This document shows positions 24,469 through 34,198 of a stretch of 64,000 bases of DNA, piece by piece. The stretch lies in contig NZ_JAGKSR010000001.1 of assembly GCF_017939615.1 (NCBI RefSeq), positions 124,001 through 188,000 on the forward strand, read 5' to 3'. Every line of letters starts with the position of its first letter. The first letter of the stretch is position 1. The translations under genes were made by a program, and so were the position numbers. The stretch is from Microbacterium sp. BLY. Its GTDB lineage: Bacteria; Actinomycetota; Actinomycetes; Actinomycetales; Microbacteriaceae. A model generated the notes under the pieces. It saw nothing but the letters and a program-made list of their open reading frames with translations. It was not told the origin of the DNA and did no database searches.

Positions 24469-24595
24469 GGACCCTCCTGGGGCGAGAAAGCGCGGATGCG
24501 AGTTTACGCGACGACCGCGGGAACTCCCCCACAGTACGCGGCGGCACCGACCTTCCCCGCATCGGATGACGCCCCGTGTCGGGGCACCGAACGCA

Positions 24596-24625
24596 GAACG
24601 CCCCCGGGCGGACCCGGGGGCGTTC
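24596..24625. terminator. Terminator downstream of rplA
   Basis: A perfect 13-bp stem GAACGCCCCCGGG / CCCGGGGGCGTTC (24596-24608 with 24613-24625) and a CGGA loop lie 31 bp after the rplA stop on the minus strand. The rest of 24469-24595 is the promoter side of the amino-acid transporter operon; no clear promoter boxes are seen. Confidence 0.8.
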
Positions 24626-24655
24626 GGTGCGACAGGTGCGAGACCCGTCGACGCG

Positions 24656-25345
24656 TCAGATGGCGTTGACGTCCAGCGGGATGCCGGGGCCGAACGTGGT
24701 CGACACCGCACCCTTCTGGATGTAACGGCCCTTGGCGCTGGACGGCTTGAGGCGGACGATCTCCTCGAGAGCGGCGTCGATGTTCTCGTTCAGCTGCTCG
24801 GCCGAGAACGAGGCCTTGCCGATGACGAAGTGCACGTTGGCGTGCTTGTCGACGCGGAACTCGATCTTTCCGCCCTTGATCTCCTCGACGGCCTTGGCCG
24901 GGTTCGGAGTCACGGTGCCGGTCTTCGGGTTCGGCATCAGGCCACGCGGACCGAGCACCTTGCCGAGACGGCCGACCTGGCCCATGAGCTCCGGGGTCGA
25001 GACCGCGGAGTCGAAGTTGGTCCAGCCGTCGGCGACCTTCTGGATGAGCTCGGCGCCGCCGACCTCATCGGCGCCGGCAGCGATCGCCGCCTCGGCCGCG
25101 GGGCCGGTGGCGAACACGATGACGCGGGCGGTCTTACCGGTGCCGTGGGGCAGGATGACGGTGCCGCGCACCATCTGGTCCGCCTTGCGGGGGTCGACGG
25201 CGAGCTTCAGCGCGACCTCGACGGTCGAGTCGAACTTCGCCGAACCGGTCTCCTTCGCGAGCGCGACGGCCTCGGACGGCGTGTAGAAGCGGTCTGCCTC
25301 GATCTTCTCGGCGGCAGCCTTGTAAGCCTTGGACTTGGTAGCCAT
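24656..25345 (-). CDS. rplA: 50S ribosomal protein L1
   Basis: A 229-residue protein starting [15 protein letters not shown]. The conserved [16 protein letters not shown] near residues 128-143 and [14 protein letters not shown] near 175 are characteristic. L1 binds 23S rRNA at the mobile stalk and can repress its own operon by binding mRNA. The ATG at 25345 follows GAGGAGAATAATC, 11 bp after rplK. The longer open frame upstream overlaps rplK and is not used. The gene ends at the terminator at 24596. Confidence 0.98.
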   Translation of the reverse strand: MATKSKAYKAAAEKIEADRFYTPSEAVALAKETGSAKFDSTVEVALKLAVDPRKADQMVRGTVILPHGTGKTARVIVFATGPAAEAAIAAGADEVGGAELIQKVADGWTNFDSAVSTPELMGQVGRLGKVLGPRGLMPNPKTGTVTPNPAKAVEEIKGGKIEFRVDKHANVHFVIGKASFSAEQLNENIDAALEEIVRLKPSSAKGRYIQKGAVSTTFGPGIPLDVNAI

Positions 25346-25356
25346 GATTATTCTCC

Positions 25357-25788
25357 TCAGCCCTCGACCGTGATGCCCATGGAACGAGCGGTGCCGGCGA
25401 TGATCTTCGAGGCGGCCTCGATGTCGTTCGCGTTCAGGTCGGCCTGCTTCTGCTCGGCGATCTGACGGACCTGGTCCTTGGTGATCTTGCCGACCTTGAC
25501 GGTGTGCGGGGTGGCCGAGGCCTTCTGCACGCCGGCAGCCTTCTTGATGAGTTCCGCCGCGGGCGGGGTCTTCAGGACGAAGGTGAAGCTGCGGTCCTCG
25601 TAGACGGTGATCTCGACGGGGATGACGTTGCCGCGCTGCGACTCGGTCGCGGCGTTGTACGCCTTGCAGAACTCCATGATGTTGACGCCATGCTGACCGA
25701 GCGCGGGGCCGATCGGCGGCGCCGGGTTGGCGGCACCGGCGTTGATCTGAAGCTTGATCAGGCCGGTCACCTTCTTCTTCGGTGCCAT
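25357..25788 (-). CDS. rplK: 50S ribosomal protein L11
   Basis: A 143-residue protein starting [20 protein letters not shown], with [20 protein letters not shown] near residues 22-41 forming the thiostrepton-binding N-terminal domain and [10 protein letters not shown] as the usual C-terminus. It binds the GTPase-associated region of 23S rRNA. The gene is separated from nusG by a terminator and a palindromic repeat, so rplKA must have its own promoter within 25789-25926. Confidence 0.98.
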
Positions 25789-25926
25789 TCTCTTTCCTTT
25801 CCTCGAGGCGGATGCGAGCACCCGCTTCTCCCACGGCTCCGGCCTCTCCGGCCCGTGGTCGTCCGTGCGCCCTTCGACAATCTCAGCGGCACACAAACCA
25901 CGTAAGTCTACCTGATCGCTCCCCCG

Positions 25927-26012
25927 GTCGCGAGCCGGCCCTTTCCGTGCGAGCCGGCCCTGTGCGTGCGTCCGCAATGGGCCGGGAGGCACGAAAGGGG
26001 GTGGGTCGAGGG
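25927..26012. repeat. GC-rich palindromic repeat element, copy 3 (degenerate)
   Basis: An outer CCTTTCCGTGC / GCACGAAAGG pair and an inner CCGGCCC / GGGCCGG pair end in the same AAAGGGGGTGGGTCGAG arm as the other copies. It lies between rplK and the nusG terminator. A fragment of the second repeat family (cttcgacaatctcagcg) lies at 25872. Confidence 0.65.
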
Positions 26013-26019
26013 AAAAGAA

Positions 26020-26045
26020 AACGGCCGCCCGGGAGGGCGGCCGTT
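26020..26045 (-). terminator. Rho-independent terminator of the secE-nusG operon
   Basis: A perfect 11-bp stem AACGGCCGCCC / GGGCGGCCGTT (26020-26030 with 26035-26045) is followed on the minus strand by TTCTTTTCCC. This is one of the few hairpins in the window with a real U-rich tail. Confidence 0.85.
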
Positions 26046-26053
26046 CTCGTGCA

Positions 26054-26074
26054 CTTCGGCAGGCTCAGTGACCC
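26054..26074. repeat. Single cttcggcaggctcag repeat copy
   Basis: A variant of the dispersed cttcgacaggctcag family in the 33 bp between the nusG stop and its terminator. Confidence 0.6.
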
Positions 26075-26078
26075 CCGG

Positions 26079-27113
26079 TCAGATCATCTTGGTGACCTGG
26101 TCGAACGACAGCTCGACCGGGGTCTCACGCTCGAAGAGCGAGACGAGGACCGTGAGCTTGCCGCTCTCCGGCTTGATCTCGCTGATCGAACCGGGAAGAC
26201 CCGCGAACGAGCCCTCCTTGATCGTGATGGTCTCGCCGACCTCGAAGTCGACCTCGGCGGGAAGCGGACGAGCGACGGCGACGCCGCCCTTGGCCGCGAT
26301 GTTCTTGGCGGTCGGGACGTCCTTGACCTCGACGAGCGACTTCAGCATGTTGAAGGCCTCTTCGAAGCGCAGCGGCGTCGGATTGTGGGCGTTGCCCACG
26401 AAGCCGGTCACACCGGGGGTGTGGCGGACGACCGACCACGTGTCTTCCGTGAGCTCCATGCGCACCAGCACGTAGCCGGGGATGCGCACACGGGTGACCA
26501 TCTTGCGCTGGCCGTTCTTGATCTCGACGACGTCCTCCATCGGGACCTCGACCTGGTAGATCTCGTCCTCGACCTCGAGCGTCGACTTGCGCTGCTCGAT
26601 GTTCGCCTTGACCTTGCGCTCGAAGCCGGCATAGGAGTGGATGACGTACCACTTGCCGGGAAGCATGCGCAGATCCATGCGGAAGGCCTCGTACGGGTCC
26701 TCCTCGGCGGCATCCTCGTCCTCGTCGGCGTCGGCCGCGGGACGGTCGTCCTCGCCGTTCACGTCGGGACCGTCGTACGGGGTGACCTCGTCGGCGGCCT
26801 CGGCCTCCTGCTCCGCGACGTCTTCCGCCACGGAGTCGTTGAGGACCTCGGCGGCGGCCTCGGACTCCGCTGCCTCGTCCAGGTTCAGAGCGTCGTTCAC
26901 GATGGCGTCCGCCTCCGGGTCGTCGATGTCGATGTCGATGTCTTCCGTCTCCTGCTCGCCGTCCTCGTCCTCGACGTGGACCGCGACATGCTCGGCAGGG
27001 GTCACCGAGAACTCCTCGGCGGCGAGCACGTTGCCCTCCTGGGCCTCGTCCTCCTCGCTGGACTGCTCTGCGGCGGTCGCCCAGTCGGCGTCGTCGGAAT
27101 ATCGTTCAGACAC
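26079..27113 (-). CDS. nusG: Transcription termination/antitermination factor NusG
   Basis: A 344-residue protein. The NGN domain begins near residue 155 with [20 protein letters not shown], and a KOW motif is near 285-315 ([19 protein letters not shown]). The first 150 residues are a strongly acidic, low-complexity extension (many Glu, Asp, Ala), so the protein is about twice the length of E. coli NusG (181 residues). Actinobacterial NusG proteins often have such an acidic tail. NusG binds RNA polymerase and the ribosome or Rho. It follows secE in the normal secE-nusG order. Confidence 0.96.
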   Translation of the reverse strand: MSERYSDDADWATAAEQSSEEDEAQEGNVLAAEEFSVTPAEHVAVHVEDEDGEQETEDIDIDIDDPEADAIVNDALNLDEAAESEAAAEVLNDSVAEDVAEQEAEAADEVTPYDGPDVNGEDDRPAADADEDEDAAEEDPYEAFRMDLRMLPGKWYVIHSYAGFERKVKANIEQRKSTLEVEDEIYQVEVPMEDVVEIKNGQRKMVTRVRIPGYVLVRMELTEDTWSVVRHTPGVTGFVGNAHNPTPLRFEEAFNMLKSLVEVKDVPTAKNIAAKGGVAVARPLPAEVDFEVGETITIKEGSFAGLPGSISEIKPESGKLTVLVSLFERETPVELSFDQVTKMI

Positions 27114-27155
27114 GTTGCTTCTTCTCCATAGCTGCGGCGGTCGCCGCGGGGGTCA

Positions 27156-27428
27156 TCAGCCAGGGATTCCGAACACGTAGTGCGTCAGGAGCCCGAAGAC
27201 GTAGTCGAGACCGTAGACGATGCCCATGACGATCAGGACGAAGACGAGCACCACACCCGTGAACTTGAAAAGCTCCTTGCGGGTCGGGGTGACGACCTTG
27301 CGCAGTTCGGCGATGACCTGGCGGATGAACAGGGCGATGCCCCCGAAGAACCGGGAGAAGGGGTTGCCCTTCTTCTGGCGCGTGGCGCCGGCCGCGACGA
27401 CTTCGCCGCGCGGTTCGTCCTGATCCAT
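27156..27428 (-). CDS. secE: Preprotein translocase subunit SecE
   Basis: A 90-residue protein with a charged N-terminal region and one hydrophobic span (about 55-78, VVLVFVLIVMGIVYGLDYVF). The conserved amphipathic segment FIRQVIAELRKVVTPTRKEL precedes it. SecE clamps SecY in the SecYEG protein-export channel. It lies downstream of tRNA-Trp and upstream of nusG, the usual actinobacterial order. Confidence 0.96.
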   Translation of the reverse strand: MDQDEPRGEVVAAGATRQKKGNPFSRFFGGIALFIRQVIAELRKVVTPTRKELFKFTGVVLVFVLIVMGIVYGLDYVFGLLTHYVFGIPG

Positions 27429-27467
27429 CCTGAATGTACCTTTCGTGTGTCAGCGTGCGCTGACGCG

Positions 27468-27540
<73 letters not shown>

Positions 27541-27731
27541 AGAGACCCGGAGGTCTCGGGGATGCCCTCCCATCCTGCCTCCGGCCGATGTCGTAGACGC
27601 CAGGCACGGCGAAAGAATGCAGAGAACAACTGCTCCACAAGCATACGGCATCGATCCGGTGGTGCCGAACAGGAAGGGGAACCCGCGTTGTTGCTAGGCT
27701 CGGCGGGCGGACGAAGCAGGAAGGGACGCAT

Positions 27732-29555
27732 GTGAGCGGGGATGTGCAGCAGTTCCAGGTGGATCTGCGGGGGGTCGTCGATCTGCTCAGCCGGCACATC
27801 TACTCCAGTCCCCGCGTGTATATGCGCGAGCTGCTGCAGAACGCCAGGGACGCGATCGCGGCGCGGCGCGAGGTCGACGGGGGCGGCAGCCGCATCCGGA
27901 TCACGCCGCTCACCGCGCAGTCGGGCGAGTTCGTCCTCCGCGACGACGGCGTGGGGCTGACCTCGACGGAGGTCGCCGATCTCCTCGCGACGGTCGGGCG
28001 CAGCTCGAAGCGCGACATCTTCGATCTCCCCCGGAGCGACTTCCTCGGCCAGTTCGGCATCGGGCTGCTCAGCTGCTTCATGGTCGCCGACACCATCGTC
28101 ATCCGCTCGCGCAGCGCCAGGGGCGGCGCGGCGGTCGAATGGACGGGCAGCGCCGACGGCACCTTCCGCGTGACCGAGATCGACGACGACCTCCCGATCG
28201 GGACCAGCGTGCACCTCGTGCCGCGCTTCGACGCCGACGAACTGCTGCGACCGGCTGCCGTGCACGAGCTCGCGACCACGTTCGGGGAGTTCCTGCCCGT
28301 GCGCGTGACGATCGACGCCCCCGGAGGAGACGTCGACGTCACCCGCGAGGCCCCCTTCCTCGACCCCGCCGCCGACATCGACGCGGCCGTGCAGTACGGT
28401 CGCGACCTGCTCGGCGCCGCCCCGCTGGACGTGATCCCGCTGAGCGAGCCCGCGACGGGGACCCAGGGGCTGGCCTACGTGCTGCCCTTCGCCCCGCCGC
28501 CCGGTGCCCGACAGGCCACACGCATGTACCTGGGACGCATGCTGCTCTCCGAACGGGTCGACGACGTCCTCCCCGACTGGGCGTTCTTCGTCCGCGCCGT
28601 GATCGACTCCACCGGCCTCGCGCCGACCGCGAGCAGGGAATCCCTCGTCGAGGACACGGCGCTGGAGCACGTGCGCGAACAGCTCGGCGCGGGCATCCGC
28701 CGCTGGATCCTCGAGCTCGGCCTGCGCGAACCGCACCGCCTCGCGCAGTTCGTGGCCGTCCACGAGGTCGGCCTGAAGTCGCTCGTGCGCCACGACGAGG
28801 AACTCGCGCGGTTCATCACCCGCTGGCTCACCGTCGAGACCACCCACGGCACCCTCCGCATCGGCGACCTCGTGGAGCGCTACCCGCACGTGCGCTACGC
28901 CCCGACCGTCGACGAGTTCCGTCAGGTGGCAGGGATCTCGCCGGCCGACGAGGTGCTGGTCAACGGCGGCTATCTGTACGACGCGGACGTCGTCCGCCTG
29001 CTCCCCGACCTCTACCCCCACGTCACCGTCGAGAAGGTCGACGTCACCGGAGAACTCGACCGCCTCGACCCGCCGCCGCTCGACGACCGCGACGCCGCGA
29101 TGGCGCTGGAGAGCCGCGCCGGGGCGGTGCTCGCGGCCTCCGACTGCGCCGTGGTCGTGCGGGCCATCGACCGCCCTGCGCTGACCGGCCTGTACGTCGC
29201 CGACCCCGAGGTCCTCCGGACGATCGACCGCGGACGCACCAAGGGGATCGCCAACACGCTCTGGGGCGGGGTCCTCGACCGGATCGACCAGACCGTGTCG
29301 TCGGCCCGCGACGACGACCTCAGCGCGCGTCTCTGCCTGAACTGGTCGAACCGGGTCGTGCGCGCCCTCGTCCGCGTCGAGGACGACGCGGTGTTCGCGC
29401 GCACCGTCCAGCTGCTCTACATCCAGGCGCTCCTGGCAGGACACCACCCGCTCGCGGACGCGGACAGGGCACTGATGACCAGCGCTCTCTCCGACCTCGT
29501 CTCCCTCTCCGCCGGCATCGAAGAGGACACGCTTCCCTTCGACGACGCGCGCTGA
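27732..29555 (+). CDS. HSP90 family ATPase
   Basis: A 607-residue protein with the GHKL ATPase motifs of Hsp90: RELLQNARDAIAARR near residue 34 (the Asn is the Mg2+ ligand), RDDGVGLT near 75 (the DxGxG equivalent), and GQFGIGLLSCFMVAD near 107 (lid/phosphate loop). The middle and C-terminal parts are diverged from HtpG and no MEEVD tail is present. The GTG start follows GGAAGGGAC. A large TPR-like gene starts 22 bp downstream, suggesting a chaperone/partner pair. It is likely not the only Hsp90-type protein possible in the genome, and its client is unknown. Confidence 0.88.
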   Translation: MSGDVQQFQVDLRGVVDLLSRHIYSSPRVYMRELLQNARDAIAARREVDGGGSRIRITPLTAQSGEFVLRDDGVGLTSTEVADLLATVGRSSKRDIFDLPRSDFLGQFGIGLLSCFMVADTIVIRSRSARGGAAVEWTGSADGTFRVTEIDDDLPIGTSVHLVPRFDADELLRPAAVHELATTFGEFLPVRVTIDAPGGDVDVTREAPFLDPAADIDAAVQYGRDLLGAAPLDVIPLSEPATGTQGLAYVLPFAPPPGARQATRMYLGRMLLSERVDDVLPDWAFFVRAVIDSTGLAPTASRESLVEDTALEHVREQLGAGIRRWILELGLREPHRLAQFVAVHEVGLKSLVRHDEELARFITRWLTVETTHGTLRIGDLVERYPHVRYAPTVDEFRQVAGISPADEVLVNGGYLYDADVVRLLPDLYPHVTVEKVDVTGELDRLDPPPLDDRDAAMALESRAGAVLAASDCAVVVRAIDRPALTGLYVADPEVLRTIDRGRTKGIANTLWGGVLDRIDQTVSSARDDDLSARLCLNWSNRVVRALVRVEDDAVFARTVQLLYIQALLAGHHPLADADRALMTSALSDLVSLSAGIEEDTLPFDDAR

Positions 29556-29577
29556 CACCCCACCCGAAGGATCCTTC

Positions 29578-32370
29578 ATGGCACGTCCGAAAAAGCGCTT
29601 CCAGCAGCTCATCGAGGAGATCGACCGCACCCCCTGGGGGCCCGCCGAGCAGGCGCTCGTGGCGGAGGCCGTCGCCCTCGCCGTGGAGATCGGCGACGAG
29701 CGGCTGGAGTACGAGGCCCGCATGCGCCAGACCGCATCGGCGAACATGACCGGCGCCACGGACGTGATGCTGAACTCCTTCGCCTGGTGCCTCGCCCATC
29801 ACGACGCCGACCCGCAGCGCTTCCCCGCCGACCTCGACAACGGCGGCGCCGACCTCATGTGGCAGTTCAAGTGGATGGCATCGTCCCTGCGCTCCTCCCC
29901 CGCGTTCTCGCAGGAGCAGATCGCCGCCGTTCTCGACGACATGGAGGCGCACTACCGGGCCGCCGGACTCGGACTCAGCGGTGTGCTGACCGCGCGTTTC
30001 GAGGACGCCTGGGACGCCGGCCGGTTCGACGCCGCCGAGGCCCTCCGGGTGCAGCTCGAGGCCACGCCGCGCGACGAGCACAGCCACTGCGACGCGTGCA
30101 GCCGCAGCCAGTTCGCGGGATTCTTCGCGGAGACCGACCGGGACGCCGACGCGATCCGACTCGTCGAGGAGATGCTCGAAGGCGGGTTCTCCTGCGGGGA
30201 GGAGCCCGAGCATGCGCTCTCCCGCGTGCTGCTCCCCTACCTCCGTGCCGGCCGCCCCGAGGATGCGAAGACCGCGCACCTGCGCAGCTACCGTCTCGCG
30301 AAGGACAACCCCGACAACCTGCGGATCGTGGCCAACAACATCGTGTTCGCCGCGATCACCGGCAACGAGGCGCGGGCGCTGGCCCTGATCGAGAAGCACA
30401 TCGCGTGGCTCGCCCACGACGGCCTGAACGTCGATGCGCACTTCGCCGCCCTCACCGCGTTCGCCGTCGCGCTCGACCGGGTGACCGCTGCCGGCCACGG
30501 CGACACCCCGGTGCGCGGCGCCGACGCCCCGGCGCTCGTCCCGCTGCTCGGCGCGCACGACGGCCCATGGAGCGCTGCCGACCTCGCCGCGGCCGCCTGG
30601 TCGACGGCCGAGCGCATCGCCGCGCAGTTCGACGACCGGGACGGCACCGACGGCCACGCCCGCAGCCTCGCCCGCATGCGCGCTCTCGCGGACGAGAGCT
30701 ACGACGTCCCGATCCGTTCCGACGCGTTCATCACCCCCGCCGCGGCCACGACCCCGACCGACCCGGACGGGTGGTTCGAGCGGGCGATGCAGCTCGCGCA
30801 GTTCGGCGCCGAGCAGGAGACCCTCGCGGCGCTGCCGCACGCGCACGCGGTCGACGACGCCGCCAAGCGTGCCCAGCTGCTGTCGATGAACCTCGGGATC
30901 CTCGTCGCACTCGATCGCGTGGACGACGCCGAGCGACTGCTCCCCGAGCGGATCGCCGCCCTGCGCACCGCGGGGAACGACGCCCAGGCCGACCTCGAGG
31001 AGCGTCTCGGGCTGGCGACCTTCGGGCTCGCGACCGACGAGACGATGGCGGCTCTCGAGGAGGAGCTCGCGCGCGCCGATGCCCTCCCCGCGTGGTCGCG
31101 CGGCGACCTGGCGCTGAGTCGTGCCTCGCTCCACCTGCGCGCCGAGGAGCCGGACGCGGCGCTCGACCTCGCCGAGCTCGCCGCCCGCGCCTTCGCCGAG
31201 GCGGAGGACACGCGGCTGTCCAACACGACCACGCTCGTGGCGATCGGCGCGGTCCTCAGCAAGGGCGATCTCGAAGCCGGCCGCACGCTCCTCGACCGCT
31301 TCCTCGCCCAGGACGACCTGTCGGCGGGGCACCGCGCCCACGCGCTGCAGACCAGGGCCCGCGTCAACGGCGGCACCGGTGCGTACCTCGAGGGGGCCAC
31401 GGACGCCGATGAGGTGTGCCGCCTGCTCGCCGAACTCGGCGCCACGCGCGCCCTCGCGGAGGCCCACGTGCTCGCCGGCGCCCTGTGGGAGGACGCCGAG
31501 CAGCCCGAGAAGGCCGTCTCCCGCTACCGCCTCGCCGCCCGCCTGAAGGAGGAGGGCGACCGCACGGGTGTCGACTTCCGCCTGGCGCGGGCCATGCTCC
31601 GGGCGGGCGACGCCGAGGAGGCCGCCGAGCTGTTCGGCGACGTCCTGCAGCGCGAGGAGGACGCCGAGGTGCCCGCCGGTTCCCGCGCGATGACGGCCTC
31701 GCTGCTGGCGCGGTCGCTTGCCGAATCCGGCGAGTTCGGACAGGCGGTCGGCGCGCACGGCTACGCTGCCGAGCTGTTCGGCCAGGCCGAGGCGCACGCC
31801 GACCAGGCCATGGCGATGACCGAGCAGGCCAAGATCCTCGCCCGGTTCGACGAGCACGACGACGCGGTGCGGCTGCTGGAAGGCGCCGCGGACATCGCCC
31901 GTCGCGCCCCCGAGGCCGTCGGAGCACTGTCGGAGGTGCTGCACAGCCTCGGCCAGGCGTACGGCGGCCGCCGCGACGAGCGCGCGTTCCCGCTGTTCGA
32001 CGAGGTCGCCGCGCTGGCGCAGGAGCACGAGGCGGCCTGGCTGCTCGCCGACGTCACCGACTCCCGCGGCCGTGCGCTGGCCGAGCTCGGACGCATCGAC
32101 GAGGCCGTCGCCGCCGCCCTCACCGCGGCGGACGGCTTCGCCGCGCTCGGCGACCAGGGCGCCGCGGGCAGTTCGGAGCTCTTCGCGGGCCGGGTGCTCG
32201 CGGGCAACGACCGCTCCGCCGACGCCGTGCCGGTGTACCGCAGCGCCCTGGAGCACGCCGCCGGCTTCCCGCCGCTGCGTCAGGTCGCCGCACTCGAGCT
32301 CGGCGACGTGCTCGAAGCGCTCGGCCGGCACGCCGAAGCCGCCGAGGTCAGGGCCTTCGTCGAGAGCTGA
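29578..32370 (+). CDS. Large TPR-like repeat protein paired with the HSP90-like ATPase
   Basis: A 930-residue cytoplasmic protein made almost entirely of short alternating helices rich in Ala, Leu, Glu, Asp and Arg, the appearance of TPR or related solenoid repeats (for example ARSLAESGEFGQAVGAHGYA and AKILARFDEHDDAVRLLEGA). A CDAC motif near residue 178 (HSHCDACSRSQF) could bind a metal. No enzyme domain, signal peptide or membrane segment is visible. The start is 22 bp after the HSP90-like gene, so the two are cotranscribed. In eukaryotes TPR proteins are the standard Hsp90 co-chaperones, and a similar partner role is a reasonable inference. It ends at a strong terminator. Confidence 0.8.
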   Translation: MARPKKRFQQLIEEIDRTPWGPAEQALVAEAVALAVEIGDERLEYEARMRQTASANMTGATDVMLNSFAWCLAHHDADPQRFPADLDNGGADLMWQFKWMASSLRSSPAFSQEQIAAVLDDMEAHYRAAGLGLSGVLTARFEDAWDAGRFDAAEALRVQLEATPRDEHSHCDACSRSQFAGFFAETDRDADAIRLVEEMLEGGFSCGEEPEHALSRVLLPYLRAGRPEDAKTAHLRSYRLAKDNPDNLRIVANNIVFAAITGNEARALALIEKHIAWLAHDGLNVDAHFAALTAFAVALDRVTAAGHGDTPVRGADAPALVPLLGAHDGPWSAADLAAAAWSTAERIAAQFDDRDGTDGHARSLARMRALADESYDVPIRSDAFITPAAATTPTDPDGWFERAMQLAQFGAEQETLAALPHAHAVDDAAKRAQLLSMNLGILVALDRVDDAERLLPERIAALRTAGNDAQADLEERLGLATFGLATDETMAALEEELARADALPAWSRGDLALSRASLHLRAEEPDAALDLAELAARAFAEAEDTRLSNTTTLVAIGAVLSKGDLEAGRTLLDRFLAQDDLSAGHRAHALQTRARVNGGTGAYLEGATDADEVCRLLAELGATRALAEAHVLAGALWEDAEQPEKAVSRYRLAARLKEEGDRTGVDFRLARAMLRAGDAEEAAELFGDVLQREEDAEVPAGSRAMTASLLARSLAESGEFGQAVGAHGYAAELFGQAEAHADQAMAMTEQAKILARFDEHDDAVRLLEGAADIARRAPEAVGALSEVLHSLGQAYGGRRDERAFPLFDEVAALAQEHEAAWLLADVTDSRGRALAELGRIDEAVAAALTAADGFAALGDQGAAGSSELFAGRVLAGNDRSADAVPVYRSALEHAAGFPPLRQVAALELGDVLEALGRHAEAAEVRAFVES

Positions 32371-32375
32371 CACGA

Positions 32376-32412
32376 CACGGGCTCGGGAACCGGAGCGGTT
32401 CCCGAGCCCGTG
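32376..32412. terminator. Bidirectional terminator between the TPR gene and poxB
   Basis: A perfect 17-bp stem (32376-32392 with 32396-32412) with loop GAG between two convergent genes. Confidence 0.88.
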
Positions 32413-32433
32413 GCGGTCGTGCGACGAGCGCGG

Positions 32434-34158
32434 TCAGAACAGCTGACGCCAGTTCGCCCTGGCGAGATCGAGCAGCTCGTCGCCGCGTCCCGACATCACC
32501 GTCCGGATCGCGTACAGCGCGAAGCCCTTGACCTGCGCGGCCTCGATCGCCGGCGGCATCGACAGCTCCTGCCGCTCGGTCACCACGTCCAGGAGAGCCG
32601 GGCCATCGTGCGCGAGGACCTCGCGGACCGCCTCGGGAAGATCCTCGCTGCGCTCCACCCGGCGGGCGAAGATCCCCATGGCCTCCGCGATCGCGGCGAA
32701 GCTCGGATTCTCGAGCCCGGTGCCGTAGGTCACGAAACCCGCCGCCTTCATCTCCAGTTCGACGAAGTTCAGCGACGAGTTGTTCACGACGATCGTCTTC
32801 ACCGGCAGACCGTTCTGCGTTAGGGTGAGCAGCTCCCCCAGCATCATGGCCAGGCCGCCGTCGCCGGCGAGCGCCACGACCTGACGATCCGGATGCGCGA
32901 CCTGCGCGCCGATCCCGTGCATGAGGGCGTTCGCCATCGAGCCGTGCGTGAACGATCCGATCAGCCGACGACCCTCGGTCATGGACAGGTAACGGGCGGC
33001 CCAGACGGTCGGGGAGCCCACGTCGGCGGTGAAGATCGCGTCGTCAGCGGCGTATTCGTCCAGCAGGCGTGCCAGGTACTGCGGGTGGATGGGACGCGCG
33101 CCCTTGGCGGGCACCGCGAGCTCGTCGAGCTTCTTCCGCGTCTTCCGGTAGTGGGCCACGGCGTCGTCCAGGTGGCCGCGGTCGTCCTTCCGCGCGAGGC
33201 GGGGCAGCAACGCTGCGGCCGTCGCCTTCACGTCGCCCACGAGACCGAGGTCGAGCGGGTGGCGCTTGCCGAGCTGCGAGCCGCGGATGTCGACCTGGAT
33301 GGTGGTCGCGTGCTCCGGGTAGAACTGCTCGTACGGGAAGTCGCTGCCGAGGACGAGGAGCGTGTCGGCCGCCTCCATCGCCCGGTAGCCGGAGGCGAAG
33401 CCCAGGAGCCCGGTCATCCCGACGTCGAACGGATTGTCGTACTCGATGAACTCCTTGCCGCGCAGCGCGTGCACGATGGGCGCCCCGAGAGCATCGGCGA
33501 GCGCGATCACCTCGTCATGGGCCCCCTCGACGCCGGCCCCGGCGAGGATCGTGACCTTCGAGGCCGCGTTGAGCATCGTGGCCGCCTTCTCCAGCTCCGG
33601 CGGGCTCGGCTGGATCAGCGGGCGGGTGCGCTCGATCACGACCGCGCGGTCGTCCGCGATCTCGGACAGCGCCACGTCACCGGGGATGACGAGGACGGCG
33701 ACGCCGCGCTGCTCGATGGCCGCGCGCATCGCGATCTCCATCAGCCGCGGCATCTGCGACGGGTCCGCCACGTACTCGACGTACACGCTGCACTCGCGGA
33801 ACAGCTCCTGCGGGTGCGTCTCCTGGAAGTACCCGGTGCCGATCTCGACGGTCGGGATGTGGGCGGCGATCGCGAGCACCGGCACCCGAGAGCGCTGGGC
33901 ATCGTACAGGCCGTTGATGAGATGCAGGTTGCCCGGGCCGCATGATCCGGCCACGACGGCGAGGTCTCCGGTGGTGCCGGCGTCGGCCGCGGCGGCGAAG
34001 GCCGCGGACTCCTCGTGGCGCACATGCACCCAGCGGATGCGGCCGTCCTTGCGGAGCGCGTCCGTGAGTCCGTTCAGGGAGTCGCCCGGGATGCCGTACA
34101 CCCGGTCGACCCCGTTCGCGTGCAGAGTCTTGACGATGTTCTCAGCGACGTTGGCCAT
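32434..34158 (-). CDS. poxB: Pyruvate dehydrogenase (quinone), thiamine-diphosphate dependent
   Basis: A 574-residue ThDP enzyme. It has the N-terminal RVYGIPGDSLNGLTDAL (near 19-35), the catalytic Glu in VRHEESAAFAA near 50, a central domain, and the C-terminal ThDP/Mg2+ motif GDGGLAMMLGELLTL followed by VVNNSSLNF near 450-475. The closest family is PoxB, which oxidises pyruvate to acetate and CO2 with electrons passed to quinone at the membrane. The last residues could carry the membrane-binding helix. Acetolactate synthase is a less likely alternative. It stands alone between convergent or divergent neighbours. Confidence 0.9.
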   Translation of the reverse strand: MANVAENIVKTLHANGVDRVYGIPGDSLNGLTDALRKDGRIRWVHVRHEESAAFAAAADAGTTGDLAVVAGSCGPGNLHLINGLYDAQRSRVPVLAIAAHIPTVEIGTGYFQETHPQELFRECSVYVEYVADPSQMPRLMEIAMRAAIEQRGVAVLVIPGDVALSEIADDRAVVIERTRPLIQPSPPELEKAATMLNAASKVTILAGAGVEGAHDEVIALADALGAPIVHALRGKEFIEYDNPFDVGMTGLLGFASGYRAMEAADTLLVLGSDFPYEQFYPEHATTIQVDIRGSQLGKRHPLDLGLVGDVKATAAALLPRLARKDDRGHLDDAVAHYRKTRKKLDELAVPAKGARPIHPQYLARLLDEYAADDAIFTADVGSPTVWAARYLSMTEGRRLIGSFTHGSMANALMHGIGAQVAHPDRQVVALAGDGGLAMMLGELLTLTQNGLPVKTIVVNNSSLNFVELEMKAAGFVTYGTGLENPSFAAIAEAMGIFARRVERSEDLPEAVREVLAHDGPALLDVVTERQELSMPPAIEAAQVKGFALYAIRTVMSGRGDELLDLARANWRQLF

Positions 34159-34198
34159 ACCCCGACCCTACGCCCGTGGGGCCCCCGCGGGGCCGGTC

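Noticed and set aside
29320..32373. Frame of about 1000 codons on the minus strand opposite the TPR-like gene
   Set aside because: It is antisense to a gene with normal codon use and a ribosome-binding site, and its translation is low-complexity Gly/Arg/Val without domains.
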